DNA from: Clostridium sp.
Lineage (GTDB): Bacteria; Bacillota; Clostridia; Oscillospirales; Ruminococcaceae
Assembly: GCA_023664445.1 (NCBI GenBank)
Contig: JAMPFN010000002.1
Location: 1-64,000, forward strand
Length of the DNA: 64,000 nucleotides
Reading direction: 5' to 3'
Positions within the stretch are counted from its first letter, which is position 1; every line of letters begins with the position of its first letter. The translations under genes and the position numbers were made by a program. Shown piece by piece: positions 54,384-62,642 of this stretch. The notes beneath the pieces are model-generated. The model worked only from the letters and a program-made list of their open reading frames with translations, made no database searches and was not told the DNA's origin.

Positions 54384-54842
54384 ATGAAAAAATACTACCT
54401 TGCCTACGGTTCGAATCTCAACGTTCGTCAAATGAAGTACCGTTGCCCCGATGCAAAACCTGTCGGCACGGCATTCATCAAGGGTTACGAACTGCTTTTC
54501 AAAGGCTCGAAAACAGGCTCTTACCTCACTATCGAAAAAGCTGAAAAGTCCGATGTTCCCGTTGCCGTGTGGGAAGTTTCCGAGGACGATGAACTAAGGC
54601 TTGACGCTTATGAGGGTTTCCCGGATTTCTACTACAAAACGGAAATGAAAGCGCAGATTTCGGAAACCGGAAAAACGGTAACGGCTTTTGTGTACATCAT
54701 GCATGAAAACCGAAAAATCGGAATTCCAAGCAGCTCCTATGTCAGAACCTGCGTTAAGGGCTACCGTGATTTTGGTTTTGAACTGAAACACTTAAGACGT
54801 GCTTTGGACGTCAGCGAATGGAGGTGCTGCAATGAAAACTGA
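54384..54842 (+). CDS. gamma-glutamylcyclotransferase (AIG2)-like protein
   Basis: 152 aa. LAYGSNLNVRQMKYRCPDAKPVG at the start is the GGCT substrate-binding signature; the catalytic Glu-type residue is in LDAYEGFPDFYYKTEM. In phage amidoligase systems such proteins are proposed to cleave or cyclise gamma-glutamyl products. Upstream is the nested hairpin; AGGAAAG serves as RBS. Confidence 0.9.
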   Translation: MKKYYLAYGSNLNVRQMKYRCPDAKPVGTAFIKGYELLFKGSKTGSYLTIEKAEKSDVPVAVWEVSEDDELRLDAYEGFPDFYYKTEMKAQISETGKTVTAFVYIMHENRKIGIPSSSYVRTCVKGYRDFGFELKHLRRALDVSEWRCCNEN

Positions 54843-55032
54843 GATCAGTGAAAAAAAGGTATGTCCGAAATGCGGTAATTCGTATACGGAAAGACCTGCA
54901 TTTTCCAGAAGAGACAATTCAACTGCCATCTGTCCCGACTGCGGAACAAGAGAAGCCCTTGAATCTATCGGTATCTGCTCCGAGGAACAGGAAAAAATTA
55001 TCGGCATCATTCATCGCAATTACGCTGAATAA
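54832..55032 (+). CDS. small zinc-ribbon protein
   Basis: 66 aa. CPKCGNSYTERPAFSRRDNSTAICPDCGTREALE and SEEQEKIIGIIHRNYAE. It overlaps the GGCT gene by 11 bases, closing that operon. Short ribbon proteins of this shape regularly follow GGCT in gut phages. Role unknown. Confidence 0.82.
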   Translation: MKTEISEKKVCPKCGNSYTERPAFSRRDNSTAICPDCGTREALESIGICSEEQEKIIGIIHRNYAE

Positions 55033-55043
55033 TTCCTTGTAAG

Positions 55044-55131
55044 CCTCACAGCCGCCTCACGTTCGCCGTTTGATTTGTTTTCGCAAAAGTTATCCGATTG
55101 CAAAACAACGGCGCACAGGGCGGCTGTGGGG
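55044..55131 (+). ncRNA. long GC-rich hairpin region after the amidoligase operon
   Basis: CCTCACAGCCGCC pairs with GGCGGCTGTGGGG (13 bp, one G-T) over an interior that itself pairs CGCCGTT / AACGGCG. No T-run follows, so it is not a standard terminator. The gap continues as leader L copy 2. Confidence 0.45.
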
Positions 55132-55182
55132 TCTTTGGGTGCGCTTTGATTTTTTTGGAGCTATGGGGCGATTTTTAATTGA

Positions 55183-55367
55183 GATTGCCCTTTCATTGTA
55201 ATGTATTTTACCATAGAAAAGCAAGTTTATCAAGCAATAAACTACACAATCATCTACGCCGTTTTTTACCGTTTTTTCTGTACATTTAGCCGCTTGCTAT
55301 ATTTTGCTAAAAGAGTTAATATGTAACTACCGAAAGGGAAAAACGAAAAAAACGGAGGAAAACAAAA
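55183..55367 (+). promoter_or_regulatory. repeat leader L, copy 2, with promoter
   Basis: Shares the GAAAAGCAAGTTTATCAAG and AAACTACACAATCAT block with copy 1. Promoter TTGCTA (55294-55299), 17 bp, TAATAT (55317-55322), then GTAACTACCGAAAGGG and an AACGGAGG site. Confidence 0.75.
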
Positions 55368-55631
55368 ATGGAAAGAATCACAAAGGTAACGATCACATGG
55401 GCAGACGCAGATTGGGAATATGAATTCGAACTTACCGGTTCGGAAGCCGAAGATTTCAAAGAAAAATACGCCGAGGAATACGCCAGAGAGGATGCGGAAG
55501 AAAAGGGTACGGTTTTTGAAGAACTGATAAGCGTTGATCTTGAAACCGAGGAAATTGATGAAAATGAGTTTAATCGTGAGCAATACGAAATTTGGGCAGA
55601 ATTTGAATGGGAACTTCGAACAGGACGCTAA
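55368..55631 (+). CDS. small highly acidic protein
   Basis: 87 aa with about 30 Glu/Asp. ITKVTITWADADWEYEFELTGSEAEDFKEKYAEEYAREDAEEKG, ending EIWAEFEWELRTGR. The charge suggests a DNA-mimic type inhibitor or decoy, but that is inference from composition. It has its own L-type promoter, shared with the amidoligase gene. Confidence 0.7.
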   Translation: MERITKVTITWADADWEYEFELTGSEAEDFKEKYAEEYAREDAEEKGTVFEELISVDLETEEIDENEFNREQYEIWAEFEWELRTGR

Positions 55632-55635
55632 CAAA

Positions 55636-55735
55636 AGGTCACGCCCCGAAAGGGGGCGTGGGTGTCCGGTGGACACCTCTGCGCAGCAGAAGCATCGACC
55701 GAAGCGACAGCTAAGACCTATTGCTCGTGCTGCAT
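55636..55735 (+). ncRNA. three consecutive hairpins after the acidic gene
   Basis: CACGCCCC-GAAA-GGGGGCGTG (GNRA loop), GGTGTCC-GGT-GGACACC and CTGC-GCAG, followed by AAGCGACAGCTAAGACC and TATTGCTCGT. The last two blocks return after the 59-aa gene (56087-56107, GCGACAGCTCCGAAAGG and CTATTGCTCGT). A conserved 3' element is likely. Confidence 0.5.
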
Positions 55736-55754
55736 CCTTATTTTTGATTGTCAT

Positions 55755-55889
55755 AATGTGCACAATCATCCGAGCTGCTTTCCTTTAGTTTTTCTGTACA
55801 TTTAGCCGCTTGCTATATTCTGCTAAAAGAGTTAATATGTAACTACCGAAAGGGGAAAGCCCTTCGGAAAAAATTTGGAGGAAACGAAA
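55755..55889 (+). promoter_or_regulatory. repeat leader L, copy 3, with promoter
   Basis: CACAATCATCCGAGCTG, then TTTTCTGTACATTTAGCCGC as in copy 2. Promoter TTGCTA (55810-55815), 17 bp, TAATAT (55833-55838); then CCGAAAGGGG-AAAG-CCCTTCGG hairpin and GGAGG. Confidence 0.75.
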
Positions 55890-56069
55890 ATGAACGAAAA
55901 AATCAAAAAGGCACTTGAAAGAATTGCGATGGAGGAAAGCTACACCATTGAGGTCAGGGGTGGACTTGACGAACATGGTAACGATGGGGACGATTTCAAG
56001 GAAATCAGCGTAACGGCACTCCAAAGAATGCTCGAAAGAGCCTACGAGTTGGGCAAAAACAGCAAGTAA
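55890..56069 (+). CDS. small phage protein, unknown
   Basis: 59 aa. EKIKKALERIAMEESYTIEVRGGLDEHGNDGDDFKEISVTALQRMLERAYELGK. Helical ends around an acidic Gly-rich centre. Third gene under an L-type promoter. No known family by eye, though the MEESYTIEVRGGL...DF.E.SV..LQ.ML..AYELG pattern looks conserved. Confidence 0.68.
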   Translation: MNEKIKKALERIAMEESYTIEVRGGLDEHGNDGDDFKEISVTALQRMLERAYELGKNSK

Positions 56070-56159
56070 CTCAAAAGCGACAGCTCCGAAAGGGGCTATT
56101 GCTCGTACAGGCTTTTTTGTTTCCTCCGGCGGTACAAAAATCACAAATTCATCGGCCTA

Positions 56160-56232
56160 ACTTTGTGTAGTTTATTGTTTCAAAAAGGCTTGCTTTTCTT
56201 GCTTTTTTGTGGTAATATAGTTACAATGAAAG
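56160..56232 (-). repeat. repeat L block, inverted partial copy
   Basis: Reverse complement of the first part of leader L copy 2 (TTACAATGAAAGAGCGATCT, and GTGTAGTTTATTGTTTC). It lacks the promoter part. So block L brackets the acidic-gene region in opposite orientations. Confidence 0.65.
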
Positions 56233-56281
56233 AGCGATCTCATTTCAGAATCGCCCCACGGGCGTTTAAAAATAACCTTTC

Positions 56282-56308
56282 AGACCTGACTTTTCAGGTC
56301 TTTTTTTA
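56282..56308 (+). terminator. terminator before the terminase large subunit gene
   Basis: AGACCTGA / TCAGGTCT with a run of seven T's. It ends the L-driven transcripts 22 bases before the TerL start. TerL must then be transcribed by read-through or a promoter close by (GGTAATATAG at 56210 is a poor -10). Confidence 0.8.
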
Positions 56309-56329
56309 TGTCAATTTGGAGGTGACAAG

Positions 56330-58951
56330 ATGGCAAGATTTAAACCGACACGCTTTATGGCAAAGGATTCCAAATACAATAAAAAGGCGGCTGATTATGC
56401 CGTCAATTTTATTGAGTGCCTTTCTCACACCAAAGGCACATGGGCAGGGAAAAAGTTTGAACTGCTCGACTGGCAGGAACAGATAATCCGTGACTTATTC
56501 GGCGTTCTGAAACCAAACGGCTACCGACAGTTCAATACAGCGTACATCGAAATTCCAAAGAAAAATGGCAAACAACTGTCACTTGATACACTGATTCCAA
56601 CTCCCGATGGATTTACAACAATGGGAGAAATTCAAATCGGTGATACTGTTTTTGATGAAAATGGAAACCCATGTCATGTTGTAGCTAAGAGTAAAGTTGA
56701 TTATGCGGAACAGGCATACCGCATTACATTTAAGGACGGTCAGATAATCGAAGCCGGAGAGCATCATCAATGGTGTGGAGAATATACAAGGGGTAAACGG
56801 AAAAGGTGCATCATGACAACGGGAGAGCTTTTCAGAATGCCAAAAGATAATGAAAGTTTCAGATTTAGAATTTCCGTTGCACAGCCAATTCAGACAGTCG
56901 AAATTTCTCTGCCGATAGAACCATATTTAATGGGATATTGGCTTGGAAACGGTAACGCTGTCAAACCTGAAATTACAGTTCAGACCTGTGATATTCCCGG
57001 AGTTCTTTCAAAAATACTGCCATTCTATCAGGATGTGACAGCGTGGAATAATGTGGGAAACAGCGTTATTTTCAGAATTCCTGTACTGAAAAAAATCCTG
57101 CTGAAAAATTTTCATGACAAAGTAATTCCGCATGAATACCTACGTTCTTCCTACTATCAGAGACTTGAACTTTTGCAGGGGCTTATGGATTCCGATGGCT
57201 GTATTTCAGAAGTGAAAGGACAGGCGATTTATACTTCAACAGAAAAAAATCTTGCTGAAAGCGTAAGCGAATTATTGTGGAGTTTAGGCATAAAGAATGC
57301 CGTATCAACCGCTGTCAGCACACAGCGAAACGACTGGAATTTACCAAGTACAGAATGCGGCAGAACGCAAACCGGAGAAACCTTGTACTATGTTAAATTT
57401 ACAGCTTTTGACGATATCCCGATTGCAGGATTAAATAGAAAAGCAAAAAATCAAGTTCCGAGAAACCCTGAAACACGCAGTCATTTTCGATACATCAACA
57501 AAATTGAAAAGATAGAAAACCGTGGAATGCAGTGCATTCAGGTTGACAGTCCGTCCCATCAGTATCTGGTAGGACGTTCTTTTTTGCCCACACACAATAG
57601 TGAGCTTGCTGCTGCCGTTGCACTTCTGCTGACTTGTGGTGACGGCGAGGAACGTGCAGAGGTTTACGGCTGTGCAGCAGACCGTCAACAGGCAGCTATA
57701 GTTTTTGACGTTGCCGCCGATATGGTGAGAATGTGTCCGGCTTTGAATAAGCGAGTTAAAATTCTTGCATCGCAAAAGAGAATTGTTTACTTGCCTACGA
57801 ATAGTTTTTATCAGGTGCTTTCGGCAGAAGCCTACTCAAAGCACGGCTTCAACATTCACGGAGTCGTATTTGACGAGCTTCACACACAGCCTAACAGAAA
57901 GCTGTTTGACGTAATGACGAAGGGTTCAGGCGATGCGAGAATGCAGCCGTTATACTTCCTTATCACAACGGCAGGAACGGACACAAACTCTATCTGCTAC
58001 GAGGTTCATTCCAAGGCAAAGGATATTCTTGAGGGCAGAAAACACGATCCGACTTTTTACCCTGTAATTTACGGAGCTGACGAATCCGAGGACTGGACTG
58101 ATCCAAAGGTCTGGAAGAAAGCAAATCCATCACTTGATAAAACTATTGGAATGGATAAAGTTGTAGCCGCGTGTAATTCTGCAAAGGAAACACCCGGCGA
58201 GGAGAACGCATTCCGACAGCTTCGTCTTAATCAATGGGTAAAGCAGTCTGTTCGTTGGATGCCTATGGAAAAATGGGATAAGTGCAAGATCACATTTGAT
58301 GAGAATTTTCTTGCAGGACGTGTCTGCTACGGCGGTCTTGACCTTGCGTCAACTACCGATATTACGGCATTCGTGCTTGTTTTTCCTCCGACAGATGAGG
58401 ATGATTTTTATTATGTTATTCCCTATTTCTGGATTCCGAAAGAAACAATTCCTCTTCGTGTTCGCCGTGACCACGTCCCCTATGATTTGTGGGAACGGCA
58501 GGGGTTTTTACAGACTACCGAGGGCAACGTTGTTCACTACGGCTTTATTGAAAATTTCATTGACGAATTGGGTACAAAATTTCACATCAAAGAGATAGCG
58601 TTTGACCGTTGGGGAGCAGTACAGATGTCGCAAAACTTAGAGGGGTTAGGCTTCACACTGGTGCAGTTCGGGCAGGGTTATCGTGATATGTCGCCGCCGA
58701 CCAAAGAACTGATGAAATTAACGCTTGAACAGAAACTTGCTCATAACGGGCATCCGGTTCTGAGGTGGATGATGGACAACATTTTTATAAAGCGTGATCC
58801 TGCCGGAAATATCAAGCCTGACAAGGAAAAATCTACGGAAAAAATCGATGGCGCTGTTGCTTTGATAATGGCTCTGGACAGGGCGATTCGGTGTGGTTCG
58901 GGCGATACAGGTGCGAGTATTTATGATGAAAGGGATTTGTTGGTGTTGTAG
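56330..58951 (+). CDS. terminase large subunit interrupted by an intein
   Basis: 873 aa; without the intein 531 aa, the usual TerL size. N-extein 1-81 ends in PKKNGK and C-extein resumes SELAAAVALLL, so the Walker A motif KKNGKSE is rebuilt only after splicing. Other host motifs: Walker B VVFDELHTQ, nuclease acidic sites GLDLASTTDITAFVLV and a late Asp in KSTEKIDGAVALIMAL. TerL drives DNA packaging and cuts genome ends. The inserted part is described separately. AGGTG precedes the ATG. Confidence 0.95.
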   Translation: MARFKPTRFMAKDSKYNKKAADYAVNFIECLSHTKGTWAGKKFELLDWQEQIIRDLFGVLKPNGYRQFNTAYIEIPKKNGKQLSLDTLIPTPDGFTTMGEIQIGDTVFDENGNPCHVVAKSKVDYAEQAYRITFKDGQIIEAGEHHQWCGEYTRGKRKRCIMTTGELFRMPKDNESFRFRISVAQPIQTVEISLPIEPYLMGYWLGNGNAVKPEITVQTCDIPGVLSKILPFYQDVTAWNNVGNSVIFRIPVLKKILLKNFHDKVIPHEYLRSSYYQRLELLQGLMDSDGCISEVKGQAIYTSTEKNLAESVSELLWSLGIKNAVSTAVSTQRNDWNLPSTECGRTQTGETLYYVKFTAFDDIPIAGLNRKAKNQVPRNPETRSHFRYINKIEKIENRGMQCIQVDSPSHQYLVGRSFLPTHNSELAAAVALLLTCGDGEERAEVYGCAADRQQAAIVFDVAADMVRMCPALNKRVKILASQKRIVYLPTNSFYQVLSAEAYSKHGFNIHGVVFDELHTQPNRKLFDVMTKGSGDARMQPLYFLITTAGTDTNSICYEVHSKAKDILEGRKHDPTFYPVIYGADESEDWTDPKVWKKANPSLDKTIGMDKVVAACNSAKETPGEENAFRQLRLNQWVKQSVRWMPMEKWDKCKITFDENFLAGRVCYGGLDLASTTDITAFVLVFPPTDEDDFYYVIPYFWIPKETIPLRVRRDHVPYDLWERQGFLQTTEGNVVHYGFIENFIDELGTKFHIKEIAFDRWGAVQMSQNLEGLGFTLVQFGQGYRDMSPPTKELMKLTLEQKLAHNGHPVLRWMMDNIFIKRDPAGNIKPDKEKSTEKIDGAVALIMALDRAIRCGSGDTGASIYDERDLLVL
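56573..57598 (+). other. class 3-like intein with LAGLIDADG endonuclease domain
   Basis: 342 aa (TerL residues 82-423). First residue Gln, not Cys/Ser/Ala; block A LSLDTLIPTPDGFTTMGEIQIGDTVFD. Block B has Trp148 in GEHHQW, block F has Cys402 in MQCIQVDSPSHQYLVG, block G has Thr421 in LPTHN followed by Ser. This W-C-T set is the mark of class 3 inteins, which begin splicing at the block F Cys. Endonuclease: PYLMGYWLGNGN (first motif, Asn where the catalytic acid usually is) and LLQGLMDSDGCIS (second motif, intact), so DNA cleavage may be lost. Confidence 0.9.
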
Positions 58952-58968
58952 AATGGAGTGTGATATTT

Positions 58969-60219
58969 ATGGGCATTTTCAAAGGACTATTCAAAAGCCG
59001 TGACAAGCCGAAAAACAGTTATGCTTCGCCGTCATACGGATATTATTTCGGGCGCAGCAGCAGTGGAAAGAGAGTAAACGACCGGACAGCTATGCAGCAC
59101 ACGGCTGTATATGCTTGTGTAAGAGTTTTAAGCGAGGCTGTAGCACAATTACCGCTGCACGTTTATAAATATACAGACAAAGGAAAAGAGCGTGTTCCGA
59201 AACACCCTCTTTATTTTTTGCTTCACGATCAGCCTAATCCGGAAATGACAAGTTTTGTTTTCCGTGAAACTCTGATGTCTCATCTGCTGATCTACGGCAA
59301 TGCTTACGCTCAGATCATCCGAAACGGCAGAGGTGAAGTCATGGGGCTGTATCCGTTAATGCCGGATAAGGTCAAGGTCGACCGTGATGAGCATAACCGT
59401 CTGATATACATTTACAGTCGTTACGATGAAGCAAATCCGAATCTGAAAGAGCAGGGCGAAATAGTTCTCACGGCTGAAAAGGTTCTGCATATTCCGGGCT
59501 TGGGTTATGACGGTCTGGTAGGATATTCGCCAATAGCAATGGCGAAAAATGCGATAGGGATCTCTCTTGCCTGTGAAGAATACGGCTCAACGTTCTTTGC
59601 AAACGGAGCAAGTCCCAGCGGTATTTTGGAACATCCGGGAGTTATCCAAGACCCTGATAAAGTACGTAAGGCATGGCAGCATGCTTACGGTTCAAATAAC
59701 GCTCACAAGGTTGCGGTTCTCGAAGAGGGCATGAAATATCAGCCGATCTCCATTCCGAATAACGAGGCGCAGTTCCTTGAAACAAGAAAGTTTCAGGTTG
59801 AGGAAATTGCGAGGCTCTATCGTGTGCCGCTTCATATGATAGGCGATCTTGACCATGCAACGTTTTCAAATATCGAGCACTTGTCTCTTGAATTTGTAAA
59901 ATACACTCTTGATCCTTGGCTTGTTCGTTGGGAGCAGTCATTGCAGAAATCGCTTCTGAACGACAATGAAAAAGGACAGTATTTCACTAAGTTCAACGTT
60001 GAGGGACTTCTTCGCGGAGATTATTCTTCACGAATGCAGGGTTATGCAACAGCAAGACAGAACGGCTGGATGTCGGCTAACGATATACGTGAACTGGAGG
60101 ATATGAACCGTATTTCTGCCGAGGAAGGCGGCGATCTGTATCTTTGCAACGGTTCATTTACAAAACTTGCAGACGCAGGAGCGTTTGCGGAAAGGAAGAG
60201 CGGTCAGAATGAAAATTAA
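58969..60219 (+). CDS. portal protein, HK97 family
   Basis: 416 aa from the ATG with GGAG ten bases upstream. RTAMQHTAVYACVRVLSEAVAQLPLHVYKYTDKGKERVPKHPLYFLLHDQPNPEMTSFVFRETL is the standard start; LAREEIARLYRVP-type block (FQVEEIARLYRVPLHMIGDLDHATFSNIE) and C-terminal GWMSANDIRELEDMNRI follow. Forms the dodecameric DNA channel of the capsid. Confidence 0.97.
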   Translation: MGIFKGLFKSRDKPKNSYASPSYGYYFGRSSSGKRVNDRTAMQHTAVYACVRVLSEAVAQLPLHVYKYTDKGKERVPKHPLYFLLHDQPNPEMTSFVFRETLMSHLLIYGNAYAQIIRNGRGEVMGLYPLMPDKVKVDRDEHNRLIYIYSRYDEANPNLKEQGEIVLTAEKVLHIPGLGYDGLVGYSPIAMAKNAIGISLACEEYGSTFFANGASPSGILEHPGVIQDPDKVRKAWQHAYGSNNAHKVAVLEEGMKYQPISIPNNEAQFLETRKFQVEEIARLYRVPLHMIGDLDHATFSNIEHLSLEFVKYTLDPWLVRWEQSLQKSLLNDNEKGQYFTKFNVEGLLRGDYSSRMQGYATARQNGWMSANDIRELEDMNRISAEEGGDLYLCNGSFTKLADAGAFAERKSGQNEN

Positions 60220-61438
60220 TCTTGTATATGGTGCGCCTTGCAGTGGAAAGTCAACGTATGTCAGAGAAAATGCAGGAGCGAATGACATTATTTATGATCA
60301 TGATTGTATTTTAAAAGCCATCACTACTAAAGAAAATCATTCTGTACCGGACATCACTTTAAGTCGTGTGGTTTCAGACATTCGTCAATCTTTATTGCAA
60401 GCCGCAAGCGAAAGAGAAATAGCCCTTTTTTGGTTGATTACAAGTTATCCCACAGAGTATGTTCTGAAACTTGTTGAGGGTTTTGATTATGAGAAAATAA
60501 TGATGAACGCAACTCTTGATGAATGCCTGGATAGATTAGAAAAAGATGATACACGTCCGGATAAGGAGGCATGGGAAGAAATCATAAGAAATTGGTTTGA
60601 AAAACATTCAAACTCAGACAATAGAGGTGAAAACATAATGAAAAATAAATTCTGGAATTTCGTGAAAAACGAAGAAACGCCGGAAACAGAGTTGATTTTC
60701 AACGGTCCGATATCAGATGAAACTTGGTGGGGAGATGAAATCACTCCTGCCCTGTTCCGTGACGAACTGTCTAAAGTCAGTGGAAATCTTACTGTCTGGC
60801 TGAACTCGCCGGGCGGCGATGTATTTGCTGCAAGCCAGATATATACCATGCTTTGTAATCACAAGGGCAAAGTTACGGTAAAAATTGACGGACTGGCGGC
60901 AAGCGCAGCGTCTGTTGTTGCAATGGCAGGAGATGAAACGCTTATAAGTCCGACAGGCATGATAATGTGTCATAATCCGGCTACATGCGCTATGGGCAAC
61001 AAGTCGGATATGGAAAAAGCAATTGAACTTCTGGAAGAAGTCAAGGAATCCATTATCAATGCTTACGCCCGAAAAACAGGACTTTCACGCAATAAAATCT
61101 CCCGTCTTATGGACGAGGAAACATGGATGAACGCCGAAAAAGCCTTACAGCTTGGCTTCGTTGACGGCATTCTTTTTGATGAAAAGTCAAAGAAAGAGCC
61201 GATCGTTCCGGAAGAGGACGATCCTGATGAAGAACCGGAAGAAGAAAAACCGGACGAGGATACTCCCGATGAAGACGCTCCTGACGAGGAACAGGAAAAG
61301 AAAAAACAACAGGCAACTATGATGTATTCGCCGTTAAAAACTACTGCATCATTCATGCAGAAAATATCCGCATCAGCGCCTATGAAAGGCGTGCCGATAG
61401 ATCAGCTCAATAAAAGGCTGGAACTTCTTAAAAAATGA
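60209..61438 (+). CDS. P-loop kinase-like domain fused to ClpP-type head maturation protease
   Basis: 409 aa. Residues 1-140: P-loop protein (LVYGAPCSGKSTYVREN, DHDCIL, LDECLDRLEKD). Residues 144-409: ClpP-like prohead protease with the Ser in KIDGLAASAASVVAMAG, His in MIMCHNPATCAMG, and an acidic Glu/Asp/Pro linker (EEDDPDEEPEEEKPDE). An in-frame ATG at 60638 has a strong GAGGTG at eight bases, so the protease is probably also made alone (266 aa). In related phages the two are separate genes. It cleaves the capsid scaffold domain during head assembly. Confidence 0.9.
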   Translation: MKINLVYGAPCSGKSTYVRENAGANDIIYDHDCILKAITTKENHSVPDITLSRVVSDIRQSLLQAASEREIALFWLITSYPTEYVLKLVEGFDYEKIMMNATLDECLDRLEKDDTRPDKEAWEEIIRNWFEKHSNSDNRGENIMKNKFWNFVKNEETPETELIFNGPISDETWWGDEITPALFRDELSKVSGNLTVWLNSPGGDVFAASQIYTMLCNHKGKVTVKIDGLAASAASVVAMAGDETLISPTGMIMCHNPATCAMGNKSDMEKAIELLEEVKESIINAYARKTGLSRNKISRLMDEETWMNAEKALQLGFVDGILFDEKSKKEPIVPEEDDPDEEPEEEKPDEDTPDEDAPDEEQEKKKQQATMMYSPLKTTASFMQKISASAPMKGVPIDQLNKRLELLKK

Positions 61439-61452
61439 TTGGAGGAATTATT

Positions 61453-62619
61453 ATGACAATTCAGGAACTCAGAGAAAAAAGAGCAAAGGCATGGGAAGAG
61501 GCTAAAAATTTCCTCGATTCCAAACGTAATGACAGTGGATTACTCTCCGCAGAGGATTCTGCTAAATATGATGAAATGGAGCAGAATATTGTAAATCTCG
61601 GTAAGGAGATCGAACGTCTGGAACGACAGGAAAAGCTTAATGCCGAACTGAACAAGCCGACAGATTCGCCTATTCTGGGTGTCCCCGATGCTAAAATCGG
61701 CAGAGCCTCTGACGAATACAAAAACGGTATGTTACAGGCTCTTCGTACCAATTTCAAGCAGATAAGCAACGTTTTACAGGAAGGCGTTGACGCAGACGGC
61801 GGCTATCTTGTTCCGGTTGAATACGACCGCCGTCTTATTGATGTGCTTGAAGAAGAAAATATCATGCGTAAGCTCGGTACAAGAATCACAACAAGCGGCG
61901 AACACAGAATAAATATTGCAGCCGCTAAACCTGCTGCTGCGTGGATAGAAGAGGGTGCAGCCCTTACATGGGGTGATGCAACCTTTGATCAGATACTTAT
62001 GGACGCTCACAAACTCCACGTTGCTGTCAAAGTCACGGAAGAACTTCTTTATGACAACGCTTTCGGACTTGAAAACTATATCATCAAGCAGTTTGGAAAC
62101 GCTCTTGCAAATGCCGAAGAGGATGCGTTCCTTAACGGTGACGGAACAGGCAAGCCTACAGGTATTTTCAATGCCACAGGCGGTGGACAGGCTGCCGCAA
62201 CTGCAGGTTCTGCTGTCAAGAGCGATGATGTTATCGATTTAGTTTACGCTCTTAAACGTCCTTACAGAAAGAATGCGGCGTTTATCATGAACGATAAAAC
62301 TCTTGCTGCACTCCGTAAGCTCAAAGACAACAACGGCGCATATCTCTGGCAGCCGTCATATCAGATGGGAGAACCTGACAGAGTACTTGGATATGCGGTT
62401 CATACGTCTGCGTATGCTCCTGAAAATGCTGTTGCATTCGGCGATTTCAAGTATTACAACATAGGCGACAGGGGTTCACGTTCGTTCAAGCAGCTTAATG
62501 AACTTTTTGCAGGAAACGGCATGATAGGATTTGTTGCAAAGGAGCGTGTTGACGGCAAGCTGGTACTGCCGGAAGCCGTACAGATCTTAAAGCTTTCATC
62601 AACTAAATCTACACAGTAA
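61453..62619 (+). CDS. major capsid protein, HK97 family
   Basis: 388 aa from the ATG eight bases after GGAGG. N-terminal delta/scaffold region is coiled-coil (IQELREKRAKAWEEAKNFL...LGKEIERLERQEKL); the mature part begins near residue 100 (VDADGGYLVPVEYDRRLIDVLEEENIMRKLGTRITTSG). GFVAKERVDGKLVLPEAVQILK at the end. The neighbouring protease removes the delta domain. Confidence 0.97.
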   Translation: MTIQELREKRAKAWEEAKNFLDSKRNDSGLLSAEDSAKYDEMEQNIVNLGKEIERLERQEKLNAELNKPTDSPILGVPDAKIGRASDEYKNGMLQALRTNFKQISNVLQEGVDADGGYLVPVEYDRRLIDVLEEENIMRKLGTRITTSGEHRINIAAAKPAAAWIEEGAALTWGDATFDQILMDAHKLHVAVKVTEELLYDNAFGLENYIIKQFGNALANAEEDAFLNGDGTGKPTGIFNATGGGQAAATAGSAVKSDDVIDLVYALKRPYRKNAAFIMNDKTLAALRKLKDNNGAYLWQPSYQMGEPDRVLGYAVHTSAYAPENAVAFGDFKYYNIGDRGSRSFKQLNELFAGNGMIGFVAKERVDGKLVLPEAVQILKLSSTKSTQ

Positions 62620-62642
62620 AAATCCGAAAGGGGTTGGTGGGA

